This document shows positions 1 to 11,404 of a DNA stretch of 64,000 bases, piece after piece. The position numbers and the translations under genes were made by a program. The DNA is from Spongilla lacustris. Lineage: Eukaryota > Porifera > Demospongiae > Spongillida > Spongillidae. Location of the stretch: positions 18,689,269-18,753,268 of the forward strand of contig OX442415.1 of the NCBI GenBank assembly GCA_949361645.1. The letters run 5' to 3'. Each line of letters opens with the position of its first letter. Positions within the stretch are counted from its first letter, which is position 1. A model generated the notes under the pieces. The model saw nothing but the letters and a program-made list of their open reading frames with translations. It was not told the origin of the DNA and searched no databases.

Positions 1-530
1 AGTCCGGCCAGGCCGGCAGGCCGGTGTCGTAGTGTACAATGTCCCGCCTACAATTTGTCCCCCCGGACGTTTTGCACAAGTGTACAATGTCCCCCCGGAC
101 ATTCTGCACTAGTGTACAATGTCCCCCCGGACAATCTACACTATAGGGCAAAATGTCCCACTCCAGGGTAAAATGTCCCCCCTCATAACATATTATTTCA
201 TCTATGACAATGCTGGGAAACTTTAATGCAATCCTAGTATGGACTGTATAAAAGGGTGGTATTTTCAAATACGGCTACCGTATCGCACAACGGCAGTACA
301 CGGGATCGCTTTGACGCCATTACTCGTAGCTCCTAAGGCTAAGCTGCATGCATGTCGTTCCGCCGCTTGAAATGCTCATTGAAACCAATACTGACACACA
401 CTTAGAATTTTAGTATTAAAATTCCTTAACGAATTCACAGCACTTATCCTTTCTGTTGTCAATGCTCTCATTGAAACCGTAAGGATCGAGTGGTGAAGAT
501 TTGTTGATAGTACAACCAATCATGATCAGT

Positions 531-790
531 CGGGTACCCAGACTAAAACCCATCCTATAAATAGCTTAAAAACCATGCATCCTGCGTGTAAAAACCTTAC
601 TGTGATTGAGCGTCCAGGGTGGGAATAGATATGATCCGACCCCGGTTTTGTCGAAAAAAAAGAAACAGAGTAGAGCCACATCTATTTCCATCCAGGACGC
701 ACAATCCGGGCAGGATGGTTTTTACGCTATATAAGGACGGGGTTTTGTTAAAGCCAGCCTGTTGGACGTTTATCACTGTTTCTTTTGTTA
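531..790. repeat. Nested foldback repeat, copy 1 (related to 26988-27258)
   Basis: The left arm contains TGATTGAGCGTCCAGGGTGG (603-622). The right arm contains ATTTCCATCCAGGACGC and GGATGGTTTTTACGC (689-730), its inverted form. The same words in the same order and polarity recur at 26988-27258, so this is a dispersed foldback family. It lies inside the larger 1-1005 element. No coding capacity is seen. Confidence 0.6.
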
Positions 791-819
791 TCCTATATAT
801 ATATATAGGTAGGACTAGT

Positions 820-820
<1 letters not shown>

Positions 821-886
<66 letters not shown>

Positions 887-896
887 GGGGGGGCAT
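821..896. repeat. (GT)n microsatellite running into poly-G
   Basis: About 60 bp of uninterrupted GT is followed by a G run at 880-893. The same compound GT/G arrangement occurs at 26650-26695 (as C/CA) and at 63707-63742. Reading frames across it encode only Cys-Val or Thr-His repeats and are not genes. Confidence 0.95.
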
Positions 897-1149
897 TTTA
901 CCCTAGGGGGGGACAGTTTGCCCTAGTGCAGAATGTCCGGGGGGACATTGTGCACTAGTGCAGAATGTCCGGGGGACATTCTGCACGGGGGGACAATCCA
1001 CCCTCCCACACCGGGATCCACCCACTTATTATAATAAATTATTAATTCATTTCGCGATGTCTATTGTAATTTATTTTAATTTAAAATAAAATACAAAGGA
1101 AAAAATACCATACTCAGGCACATGCACATAATAAATAACGCATACATAT

Positions 1150-1335
1150 TCTATTCATAAGCTGATGGGTAGTCCAGCCCCGTCATCCATGTGCACTGCA
1201 CTTCTCCATTTCACTCTGCTTCCTCTTATGCACAGATTTGTAGCTCTTAGTATAGCAAATGCCAACGTCGCCCTTACCCATCCAGTCCCTTCACTTAGTG
1301 GTTTTTCCCACTTTAATGCTAGTCAATCAGCTGGT
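1150..1335 (-). pseudogene. 3'-terminal fragment of a transposon-type protein (copy 1)
   Basis: Read on the minus strand from about 1322 the frame gives ALKWEKPLSEGTGWVRATLA and then a segment with FAILRATNLCIRGSRVKWR, ending at a stop near 1165. An in-frame TGA lies just upstream, so only the last ~55 codons remain. A homologous piece lies on the plus strand at 25070-25262. From memory, the WVR-x-x-LAFAILRAT-LCIRGSR pattern resembles the carboxyl end of uncharacterised transposon proteins in sponges and cnidarians; I could not check this. The two copies share about 180 bp of DNA. I infer a dispersed mobile element, not a host gene. Confidence 0.5.
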
Positions 1336-1399
1336 AATGGTTACAATTTACAAATTACAGATACAGAAACTGAGTCTGAGATACATAACATGCAGTGAT

Positions 1400-2940
1400 G
1401 CAAACAGCGCGCTTGCTATCTAAATACTTGTAATTAACCATGCATTGTGCTTCAGCATGACAAACGCCTACAAACGTTGAGGGAGAAGGTTCCATCTCTG
1501 GCGCTGTTGAATCAGCTTAGCTCGCGAAAACACCCGCTCGGATGGAGCTGAAGAAGTATAAATTGTTTAATAAAATCATAATGTTTGTGGTTAGCCATGA
1601 ATTTTTAATAAATTGTTTAATAACATCAATTTATCCGACCTGGCAGGCCGGGCCTTTCAGGCCGGCCGGTCACAAGCCGGACCCCGGCCTGACTTTCGGC
1701 AACCCTGCTGTACAGAGCGAAGCATGCAGGCTCCATCATATAAGCGGAATGCGTACAAATACAAATAAATATATACTGTACATATGTATGTGCAACCTGA
1801 TTTACTAGATTGTGTAAAGTACATTTGCTTTTCAAAGTTGATCAGTCCATGAACTAAGATTCATATACTGTATACATGCATGTACGTATATCCATTCAGT
1901 GCAACTACTGAAAACATACAATTGTATGAGGCTGCAAGAGTATAACAGAAATTGATCATGAGCTCTGTACATATTTTCTGTGACCAAGGAAAACTGGGAT
2001 GAAAACGTGGCAACTGATATACGCTAGTAGCCATGCACTGATGCTATACAATAGAGTTTACTGTAACCTCCCCATGCAGGCTCACACCTACTTGCATATC
2101 TTACGTAAATGTAAATTGATAAACGTTTAAATGGTCACGCGTAACCCATGGGGAAAGAACGTTATTCAAGAGTAGCGCATGTATGTGGCTATATTACATG
2201 TATATCTGGACTGCCTGTACTTTTAACTGACTTATGCTAACACTATATGGAAGATTTGCCATCATTTGGGATCGCAAGAATTGTCATCGGAATGTACAAA
2301 GAGGCTCATGCAGAGAGCACCTACAACTGCTACAAGTCAAATGTATAGAGGAGTTGCACTGGACGTCACGAGCGTCTTACATAATTGTGGTATATGTTAA
2401 TTGCTTTAGCTATCAGTAAACAATAACCGGACGGGAACGAACAACGGAGGAAAGAAGGCGGCACGTGTTATACATGTATACTCTCACGTGGTACATTTTT
2501 ATAACATGTCATATACATGCATAATTGGCAAAATACATGCATATATTAAGTTACGTAACTAATCAATACAAGACGCACGTGACGTCAATGCAACTGACTA
2601 CTCCGTACAATTATCGACCAAGCATTCATGCTCTACATTATCTTCATTGCACCAATTTACCTCTAGCTCAAGAAATCTCGTGGAAGCTTATCCCAGCACA
2701 AAAAAAAATTAAAAGTATGTACCAAAAAAAACTTTCAGATTTGTATCCAATTCGAGCCTGTATTAAAATTTGCTATAGCTGATTTAGCTAGCGGTCAGGT
2801 TGTTTACGTAAACGCACTGATGCGAGCTTATGCAATGCTACGTATAGTAGTGAAGATCCACGCCTTATCTGACTTGTACATACGCATCCCACACAGTGAC
2901 CACAATTTAGCGATCTGCACTGAAGGAAAGAAACACGGTT
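1400..2940. other. Intergenic, no gene seen
   Basis: This stretch is AT-rich with many ATGCATG and TACATGTA words. A GC-rich patch at 1636-1695 repeats GGCCGG/CAGGCCGG and resembles the first 25 bases of the window. No frame looks conserved. The last few hundred bases presumably hold the promoter and 5' UTR of the receptor gene at 2957. Confidence 0.5.
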
Positions 2941-2956
2941 CTCTGTGAGATTGAAG

Positions 2957-3931
2957 ATGAATGGGAGCAACTCAACAGATGTAAATTACATGAAAATAGC
3001 AGCGGGCATCAGAGCGGGATCTGGAGCGCTCTGTGTGTTATTGGGCTCTCTCGCCATCTTCATCAACGTGGCGTTCAAGAAGTACACCTTTCATCTGCAA
3101 CTGATGGTTCTCTACATGAGCGTGTCAGCGGTGATATACGGATCAGTGACAGCTTTCAACAGAGTTGACTACTTCCTTACCAACACCGCCACAATGTCCT
3201 TTTGCGCAGCGGAAGGGTTCCTAAGCGTTTATTCGAGCTGGACGGTGCTGATGAGCGTTTTTGCCGTGACTTGCAACGTGTTTATGGAAATAATTGAGCG
3301 ACCGAACAGCAGCAGGTGTGCCCAGTGCTTGTGGCTGGTGTCAATATTCGTGCTCCCGCTGCTATTTACGTGGATCCCTTTCATCAAGATGCAGTATGGG
3401 CAACCACCTGCTACGCCTTGGTGCTATTTTCCCGTGAGCCCCTCCAGTGACTTCGGCAGGGGGGTCAGATACGGCCTCACATTCGTACCATACGCTCTTT
3501 TTATTGCTGTGCAGATTGTTATGTACGTATCCGGAGTGGTGGTAGTGCTCAGGCGAAGAAAGCTATTTGAGGGCACATACAACCCCGCTGCAGATGGGAT
3601 CAAGAAAGAGCGAGAGAAGGAAGTCATATTAATGGTGCTGTACTTTGGGTTAGTGTTCTTCGGCTACGTTTTGGCATTCATTGCTGGAGTTGTCAGCCAA
3701 TACGATGCCAACGTTAATAAATTTGCAATACTCGCTCTTTGGATCATGTACGGTTCCTTCAACCCTATGAGTGTTGGCCTAACAGCGATCTTGATCACCG
3801 CTGACAGGAAGACTTGCAACCTCAAATCATTTCTCTCATTATTCGGGCACAAACGGTGCATCGCACAGTATCCTCTTAACGTAGCCATCGATGAAAGCGT
3901 TGCTGTGAATCCCTCACCAAAAGCGGTATAA
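2957..3931 (+). CDS. Seven-transmembrane receptor, paralogue A (class E/GPR157-like pattern)
   Basis: Intronless frame of 324 residues. The start at ATG 2957 (MNGSNSTDVN) is preferred, because the frame extends only to a GTG upstream. The short N-terminus has two N-glycosylation sequons (N2, N5). Hydrophobic spans lie at about 15-38, 47-67, 83-112, 121-144, 170-197, 222-247 and 256-281. C83 at the start of TM3 and C156 in extracellular loop 2 (TPWC) can form the usual disulfide. Loop 1 has FKKYTFHLQL, the loop after TM3 has R-x-N-SSRCAQ, and loop 3 is basic (KKEREKE). The PWC motif and TM2-TM3 layout recall cAMP-receptor-like and GPR157 receptors, but there is no DRY or NPxxY, so class and ligand are unassigned. 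Two paralogues follow at 15720 and 20031 on the other strand. A surface signalling role through G proteins is inferred from topology only. Confidence 0.85.
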   Translation: MNGSNSTDVNYMKIAAGIRAGSGALCVLLGSLAIFINVAFKKYTFHLQLMVLYMSVSAVIYGSVTAFNRVDYFLTNTATMSFCAAEGFLSVYSSWTVLMSVFAVTCNVFMEIIERPNSSRCAQCLWLVSIFVLPLLFTWIPFIKMQYGQPPATPWCYFPVSPSSDFGRGVRYGLTFVPYALFIAVQIVMYVSGVVVVLRRRKLFEGTYNPAADGIKKEREKEVILMVLYFGLVFFGYVLAFIAGVVSQYDANVNKFAILALWIMYGSFNPMSVGLTAILITADRKTCNLKSFLSLFGHKRCIAQYPLNVAIDESVAVNPSPKAV

Positions 3932-4007
3932 TGAACTGTGTTTCAATTACCTGTGTTTAATACATTGTGTATAGCGAGTGTACATGTATGGGAAGTGAAG
4001 TGTTTAT

Positions 4008-4013
4008 AATAAA
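4008..4013 (+). promoter_or_regulatory. AATAAA polyadenylation signal for receptor A
   Basis: A canonical AATAAA lies 77 bases after the stop codon of the receptor frame. This supports a short 3' UTR and a complete single-exon gene rather than a retropseudogene with a lost end. Confidence 0.6.
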
Positions 4014-4019
4014 GAATTG

Positions 4020-5262
4020 AAGTGCCTCAACAGGTTACCACGCGATTATACGTATACATCTGTAAACACGGACCCCGTATCCGGACTGTTAGATGACTAT
4101 GTGCATGTGTGCTTGCGGTGTGCCTATGCAAACTGAAAAAAGTACAATAGGCCTAGGCTGTGCACGCGTCATCTGCATATACATGCATAAACTTAGTGTG
4201 TTGTGACTTGATCTATCATTATGTAAATCCTTGGTTGTTTGATTTTTTTTAATTTGATTTGATTGATTACATACATTTAAGCACACATACATATGCAAAA
4301 AGGTGGGCGCCCAGGATGCCCAAGTTGCCTTGGTCCTTCTGCGGCTGTGTGGCTCCTTTCGAACGGGCCCATCTTGCTCGAGCTACCCCACCCTCTCTCG
4401 GTATCCATCAAGGCTTTAGAGCTTTTTGACATAGATGTCCGCTATTGTTTTCCTCAGTGCACCGGCCGCAGTAGACACCTCTGATGAGGCTTGGTTGCAG
4501 AGTCTGCAGCAGATTTACATAGCTTCCCTTTGTTCTTCTAGCTTTTGTTCCCTCTCTAGTTTGCATCTCACCTCAGCAATATAGGGAAGTTTAACTCCTC
4601 TGTTTCACCATGTGATGTGGTTTCAATAAAGAGCCTTGCACGGCAGCCACATCGAACCGGGCAATATCGCAGCGCCAGACCATAGCATATCAACATGCTG
4701 GTGTAAAACTGGCGAACGTGCAAAATCATCTTTAGACAATGAGCAACGTTAACGTTTATTAATGTTCTAAAAGCAAAAATTGCCTTTCCAGTGATTATTG
4801 ATATTCTTCCAGCACCATTTTGTAGCATAAATGCATGTCAGTATTGTGCCAGTCTATATTAGTTGTATAGTGTTGATAATATATGTGCATGAAGCAGAAC
4901 GATATTAATATATATAAGTGCACTGAATGTCCAAACATATTTGTGGTGTCTCTTTGTATATTTATATATTATATGGGAGGTTCTATGAGATTATGGCGCT
5001 TGTGGATTTTGTATAAAATCTCATTTAGTACTCGCAAATTCAACACATTTTATCTCAGCAACGGTTTAAGCTATCGATGTCCTATTTTCGATTCATATTG
5101 GACCATCTCTGGCCATATTTTTTTCTAAATTACACTTACTTTTAATACTGCAAGGTCGTCGAACCGATGTGGTTAAAGATTCCCCTATCCCAATCTGTAC
5201 AGTACCGAATTTAACCAAATTTGGTGGGTATCTAGACAAGTCCTTCGCCGCTTACTGAATGA
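4020..5262. other. Intergenic, no gene seen
   Basis: AT-rich DNA without a credible frame. A ~35-bp block containing TGCACTGAATGTCCAAACAT at 4918 is repeated in inverse orientation near 14690-14710, so it is a short dispersed repeat. Confidence 0.4.
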
Positions 5263-5270
5263 GCTTACAG

Positions 5271-6290
5271 CAGTGCTGCCGCGATATGGTCTTTAGCCGA
5301 TATCGCCTATATCGCGATATATCGCGATATGAGTAAAATATCGCGATATAGTATCGCGATATTTTTAAGTATATTCATCGAGCAATTACCACACCATTTT
5401 AATGCAAGTTGAGGCTGCGTTGTTATGGTGGCAACACAAGAACAAACACATAAAATGCTATATGGCACGGGAGGGGGAGGTCGGTCCGGGGGGATGGGGA
5501 AGGAATTGAGGGGGGAGGGGGGGGAGGGGGGGGGGGGGGGGAAGAGACACTGTACCAATTGGTATACATATACCGCGGTATACATGAATAGAGTGTTGCC
5601 AAAATGATATAAGGAAGTATATAGCTATATCTTAACCTCGACTGTACCTTTAGAAAGGGCTTGCTCCACGGCATGATGGAGTTATACACCAAAAAAGAAA
5701 TCATGCATGAAGTCACTCACTCGACGGACCGGCTGGATAAATACATTTTTTTGTGGCACAAAAGCCGCACGATATCACATGCAGGAAAATAATGTTAAAT
5801 CACTGCGTGATTGAACATTAATTATATGCTTTCCGATCACAAAATGATTTTATGCCGGGCCCCATTCATCTTCCTCATCGAAAAAAAAAGACTCGATGTT
5901 ATCTCCATAATCGTGAACTCTTCCGTGACAATATTTCAGGAAATAACATATGTCAGTATAATATGATGAGAAAGAGGACTTATTATAAGCGTTCGCAGTT
6001 ACACGTTTAAATACTTACACGGCGGGCTGAATTTCAATGGGGGCGGATAATATATGTACGCAGCACCACAGCTGAATTCGAATGTATGTGCATGCGTGGT
6101 TGCATCTGCTGAATGACTTTTCGTATATTTCCGTCTTTCTCCGTCTATTCTTCCGTCTATCTCCGTATATCCATGTACGTTTGTATCGCGATATGACCAA
6201 AAAAATATCGCGATATATCGCATATCGCGATATACATGTATAAAAAATATCGCGATACATCGCATATCGCGATATATCGCGGCAGCCCTG
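5271..6290. mobile_element. Non-autonomous hAT-type element (MITE) with 8-bp target duplication
   Basis: The element begins CAGTGCTGCCGCGATAT and ends with the inverted form GATATATCGCGGCAGCCCTG. It is flanked by an exact 8-bp direct repeat, GCTTACAG, at 5263-5270 and 6291-6298. An 8-bp duplication and CAG-type ends are diagnostic of the hAT superfamily. The subterminal regions are crowded with ATATCGCGATAT palindromes (5298-5362 and 6185-6280). The 1020-bp interior has a G-rich tract (5470-5541) and short TTCCGTCT repeats (6127-6170), but no transposase, so it must have moved with a hAT enzyme supplied elsewhere. Confidence 0.88.
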
Positions 6291-6295
6291 GCTTA

Positions 6296-8139
6296 CAGTG
6301 GAAATCGTGATACTTGTCGTTAAATTTTTTTGGGTGTGTTTTAATGTTAGCTTGATTTTTTAACATTAACTGTTTGCAGTATTGAAAATCTGACAACACA
6401 GTGTTGTTGACCTAACATTTGTAAAAAAGTACCGGAAATAAGTGTCACGTGACTAACACGTCTGTTTGTTTTTGTTTATAAGTGTCCCCAGTCCAAAAAA
6501 CGGATCTGTAGCATATTTCTCAGCTCTGAGGTAGCAGATCAACACTAAATTTGGTATATAAGAGAAAAACAAACCTGCCAAACGTTTGGCCGAGTCATAT
6601 TTCAAACCCGGGAAATACTTTGTGTGTTTTCATGGGAGACACATTTGTTTAGGTCGAAAAGCGTTTAGCATGCTGCTTTGCACAGTGGGCGTTATACACG
6701 ACATACATCAATTTTTATACCGAGGGATGGTTATTGCACCATAGACACCTATGTTTACAGCGTAACAGTTAATTTTACCGTCAAAATTCTGCTTGCAAAC
6801 TTTGAAGCTTAGAAAACACGCCATTTTCGAGTGAATCTCATTACAATTATGACGTTATTGGCAATTAATTAAAGGTTTTGTATTATGGCTGAAGATGGGA
6901 ACGGCGAATACGAGAACCAAGCATCAACCAGCGTACAAAAGTGGCGAACTAGTAAAGAGGCAAATCATGCTTGGGCATCGTTGAAGCGAAGGAAGGCTCG
7001 GAGGGGTAATCCCGAAGCTACCGCTTTGAAGCGGTAGTCGGTCAGCGAAGCAAGTTCCTCAAAGAGCAGAAGGACGTATGCTACTATCGCAGAGAGTGCA
7101 GCCAAAGAATTGAAGTCCCTCTCGTTGTACACATACCAAATGCGTCCGATAGTTCTGGAACATGTGACTCACATTTGTTTGGGCATCAGTGGGAGACATT
7201 TCGTTGGACACCTCTATGTAGTACATTCGTAATGCAAACGCTCTTGCATCACTATGGGACACATTTGGCATGTGTACAGCGAGGGACTGCAATTCCTTGG
7301 CTGCACTCTCTGCGATAGTAGCATTCGTCCTGCTTTTTGAGGAACCTGCTTTGCTGACCGCGACTATCGCTTCGAAGCGGCAACTTCGGGATTACCCCTC
7401 GGAGCCTTTCTTCGCTTCAAAGGTACCCACACATGACTTGCCTCTTTACTTGCTCGCCGCTTTTTTTCGCTAGTTGATGTTTGGTTCTTAGAAGAACCGT
7501 TTTCGCAATTGAAAACGCTCCCGTCTTCAGCCACACCATCGAAACTTTAATTAATATTATGAAATTGTTACAATAACGTAATGAGATTCACTCGAAAATG
7601 GCGTGTTTTTTAAGATTCAACGTTTGCAAGCAGAATTTTGACGGTAAAATTAACTGTTACGTTGTAAACATAGGTGTCTATGGTTCAATAGCCATCCCTC
7701 GGTATACAAATCGATGTACTGTCGCGTATAATGCCCACTGTGCAAAGCAGCATGTTAAAGGCTTTTCGACCTAAACAAACGTGTCTCCCATGAAAACACA
7801 CAAAGTATTTCCCGGGTTTGAAATATGACTCGGCCAAACGTTTGGCAGGTTTGTTTTTCTCTTATATACCAAATTAATTAAATTTAGTGTTGATCTGCTG
7901 CCTCAGAGCTGAGAAATATGCTACAAATCCGTATTATGGACTGGGACACTTATAAACAAAAACAAACAGACGTGTTAGTCACGTGACACTTACTTATTTC
8001 CGGTACTTGTTTAAAAATGTTTGGTCAACAACACTGTGTTGTCAGATTTTCAATACTGCATACAGTTAATGTTAAAAAATCAAGCTAACATTAAAACACA
8101 CCCAAAAAATTTTAACGACAAGTATCACGATTTCCACTG
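6296..8139. mobile_element. 1.84-kb near-complete palindromic Tc1/mariner-type foldback element
   Basis: The ends are CAGTGGAAATCGTGATACTT and its inverse at 8120-8139, each bordered by TA (6294-6295 and 8140-8141). This matches Tc1/mariner insertion. Each arm is about 850 bp (6296-7148 and 7257-8139) around a loop of about 108 bp. The arms differ by scattered substitutions and small indels. The arms carry coding-like sequence, for example MAEDGNGEYENQASTSVQ at 6884 (+), and a minus frame from about 7380 through the loop to 7059. No DDE transposase is recognisable. The hAT element at 5271 is inserted 3 nt inside its left end. Confidence 0.8.
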
Positions 8140-8268
8140 TACAGCGTCTAAATTTATCTCTTAAAACTTAGCACATTTTTCGCGGTCGATTGCCCGCGGT
8201 GCCTTCTGCGCACAGTGGTTATTAACAATGACATATTTGACCCGCCCATGCATGGATTAAGAACGCTT

Positions 8269-8342
8269 AGTCTCGTTCCCAGATCTATATGACGCAAGGT
8301 TTATCTCACGCAACGTATATAGAGTCTGGGAGCGAGACTAAA
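8269..8342. repeat. 74-bp hairpin repeat
   Basis: TTAGTCTCGTTCCCAGATCT at 8268 pairs with the block ending GAGTCTGGGAGCGAGACTAA at 8341. A related half (TAGTCTCGTATCCAGACC) occurs at about 18538, so this is a small dispersed inverted repeat. Confidence 0.6.
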
Positions 8343-8621
8343 GGAGGCTGTGTTACAAACGCTAGTGGGATTTGACTAACTTACACAATTACTCATGCCT
8401 ATAGTCCGAATCGACATGCAAGGAGCTACGTCGGTAAATTTTTAAGCTGGAAGGAGGTAACTAGCAGACCAGGCGGAGCAGGCCGAATCAACCATCAACG
8501 CTAGCGTACGCGTGAGCGTGCTTCTTGTATTCATCCTTATATGCCCTAGCCTTGCGTGTTTGCATATACGATCTTTTGATTTCGCTGTGTACATACATAA
8601 GCACTTGGCTTACAGAAGCAT

Positions 8622-9290
8622 GTCGGGCGGATACAGGAAATCTGGAAGGGGGGGGGGGGGGGGGGGGGGGGGGTCCGACATGAATAATCAACAGGGGGAG
8701 GGTGCGGGAGGGGGATGTGCCCCTCCCGCGCGAAGCGCGGAAGCTTTTGGGGGTTCCGCTCTTAGCGACACAGACTATCTATCAATACTTTGAAGCCTTA
8801 AACTGGGGCGAAAGACTAAAAAATGGCGGCAAACAATGGTTGGGGGGGGGGGGGTATCCTAGATTCATGACCTATTGGAGTGGAATGGAACAGAACGCAT
8901 TAATCCGCATTTCACATTTGATTGAACTAATGGTTGTTGTCCGTTTTGGGCTCGATAAAAAAAGTGGCCTGTGTGATAACTGGTCAGTGGGACTATAGAA
9001 CTAATAGAAGACCCATAAACTTAAAAGTACGATCGGGAGGGTGCGTGATTCCTTTACGCGTAGGCCTAAATCTTTTAGTGCATTACATAATTACCTTTTG
9101 CTTTGTTAGAAAAGTAACTCAAGATACTTGCCGAATGAGGTGAGTGAACAGATCTGGATGATACGCTATATCACGTGGGATGTTGTTAATTGCATTCGTT
9201 AATAGTATTGATACTTAGTTTTATTCATCATCGGGTCTGAGGGGGGGCCACCGACCCCCCCCCCCCCTCCCCCCCCCTGTATCCGCCACT
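8622..9290. repeat. Poly-G-bordered dispersed repeat with GGCGGATACAGG ends
   Basis: GGGCGGATACAGG at 8624, followed closely by a G run (8648-8672), is inverted at 9276-9288 (CTGTATCCGCC) next to C runs (9255-9276). This is the layout of an inverted-terminal-repeat element. The interior holds GTGCCCCTCCCGCGCG (8716), shared with 19229-19240. No clear target duplication and no transposase are seen. Confidence 0.5.
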
Positions 9291-9394
9291 GGTGGGGGTG
9301 GGGGCGGGGGTGGAGTTGAACAAAACGCAAGCTTGTCCAGGGGGCAAAACAAAATAGAAGCTCGTCTAGGAGGCATTTACAAGTCTGTCATGGG

Positions 9395-9397
<3 letters not shown>

Positions 9398-9441
<44 letters not shown>

Positions 9442-9508
9442 AGAAGGGGACATAATAAGTGCTTTTCCAGGGTTTACCTGGATTGGGGGGAGGGGGGGGG
9501 GGGGGGGG
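9398..9508. repeat. Long poly-G tracts
   Basis: A run of about 40 consecutive G (9400-9440) and a second interrupted run (9485-9508). Exact lengths should be treated as assembly-dependent. Proline-rich frames on the other strand are artefacts of these tracts. Confidence 0.9.
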
Positions 9509-9726
9509 TTGTTTGCTTATTGTCATCCATAGGTGTGTACGGTTCAATACTGGAATAGCCATTCTCATGCATACTTATTTGACATTGGTGAAGGGATTGG
9601 GAGTATAGGTTTAGAGGGAATATAAACTAGCATTCAGAATAAGATTGCAGTATGGTGCTATAGGCTGAGCTTGGAGACGATTGATGCACGTTGGAATAGT
9701 TGACTGTCTAATTCACACCTTACATG

Positions 9727-10292
9727 TACATTGTACATGGAGGCACACATACTACACACTACACACTGTACATGGATGCACGCATACTACACACTGTACA
9801 TGGATGCACACATACTACACACTGTACATGGATGCACACATACTATACACTGTATATGGATGCACACATCCTACACACTGTACTTGTACATGGATGCACA
9901 CATACGACACACTGTACATAGATGCACACATACTATACACTGTACATGGATGCACACATACTACACACAGTACATGGATGCACACATACTATACACTGTA
10001 CAGGGATGCACACATACTATGCACTGAAACATGGATGCACACATACTAACTACACAGTGCTGTACATGGATGCACACATACTACACACTGTACATGGATG
10101 CACACAAACTACACACTGTACACGGATGCACACATACTATACACTGTACATGGATGCACACATACTATACATTGTACATGGATGCACACATACTATACAC
10201 TGTACATGGATGCACACATACTACACACTGTACATGGATGCACACATACTACACACTGTACATGCATATGGATGCACACATACTACACACTT
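9727..10292. repeat. 28-bp minisatellite, about 20 copies
   Basis: The unit is approximately TACTACACACTGTACATGGA plus TGCACACA. Copies differ by single substitutions and small insertions (for example at 9890 and 10262). Because 28 is not a multiple of three, all three plus frames stay open and produce His-Thr-Tyr-rich phantom proteins. No coding role is supported. Confidence 0.95.
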
Positions 10293-11404
10293 CCTGTAAT
10301 TTGTCCTTACCACACATGCAGGTATTAATACAAACCTTTTCCCTCCAATAGCCCATGGAAACCCTAAAAAGATTGATGACCCATGAATGTTGCAACAACA
10401 AAGTTCACCATTCATGGAGCGTTGAACAACTTATAATTATATTGCATGATGAACCATACGTTTTATACATGCCCATTCCCTGTTGTTGGAAGTGATATTT
10501 TTACTGCATATAACGTAATATCTGTTGTATATAAATTGTGAATTTTGTTGTTTGCTCTCACTTGTAATCATGAGTGAAAATTGTAGCACTCCTCTACAAC
10601 ACACACCATGAAACACTCCTGTACAACTGAGATAACTAAACACCTCTCTACTAACCAAACATTGTCTAACACTCCCCTACACCAATACCGTCAAACACTA
10701 CTCTTCACCAGAACCATACAATTATTTGTAGACCCGACACCATCAAGGTATAGATAAGACACCAAACATGTAAAATACACTCATTTCATTAGACAGCATT
10801 AATCACTACAAACATGTCCCTCTAGACACCATTACAATTAACATCTCACGTGTGTACCAGACAGTAAATGTTAATTTTTTAGACACCTCAACCAATCAGG
10901 ACTCTGAAAGTGAAACAATTATATTTTTCCCTCTAAAGGGTGCAAAGATATTAATGGTTAACCATTTGTGCTCATTATTTCAGCGTCTGCATATGCGCAA
11001 GATGTAACAAATTCCTATCATAGTTCTCAGGCCTACTTTGCTGGACACTAATGAGTGATCCCCCCACGGGGAACTGAAATTTGTCAACGGGTACCAGCCA
11101 AACAAATCCCATTTCTGAAGCTAATACACGAGGCATGACTGGGAGTTTACGGTCACTTCCAAGGAACCTTATTAGGTGAGTTTTAGCTCGCAGGAGAGCA
11201 TCGTGTGCACAAGGGGTCCCGTGGCCTTTCAAATGAATGCCTCATGATCAGTGCCAGTCAGTGCATGCTACACATGCCATGTAAACATACATGACATGCA
11301 CGCCGAATTTTGTACTAGTATTTGTGATTATTCTCTAATAAGTGCATTGGAAACATATGGTGTGGGTCGTGACATTGCTGTCTAGTGGAACTGGGGAAGA
11401 ATTG
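10293..11404. other. Intergenic, no gene seen
   Basis: No credible frame. From 10583 to 10720 there is a loose low-copy repeat of ACACTCCTxTACAAC-like segments about 40-50 bases apart. Confidence 0.4.

Larger units (their letters stand above)
1..1005. repeat. Foldback element with long imperfect terminal inverted repeats built on TGTCCCCCCGGACA
   Basis: Positions 37-180 carry repeated blocks of the form TACAATGTCCCCCCGGACA. The reverse complement of these blocks returns at 887-1005 as GGGCATTTTACCCTAGGG, GTGCAGAATGTCCGGGGGG and GGACATTGTGCACTAGTG. The two ends therefore form an inverted repeat around about 700 bp. No long reading frame fits a transposase. The left boundary may lie outside the window, so target-site duplication cannot be judged. 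Confidence 0.6.

Noticed and set aside
8488..8691. Poly-Pro frames at G/C homopolymers (also 5307, 9377, 31301)
   Set aside because: Homopolymer translation artefacts.
9727..10292. CRISPR array
   Set aside because: Units are contiguous head-to-tail without unique spacers, in a eukaryotic genome.
9681..10351. Plus-strand His/Thr/Tyr repeat proteins
   Set aside because: 28-bp minisatellite artefact present in all three frames.
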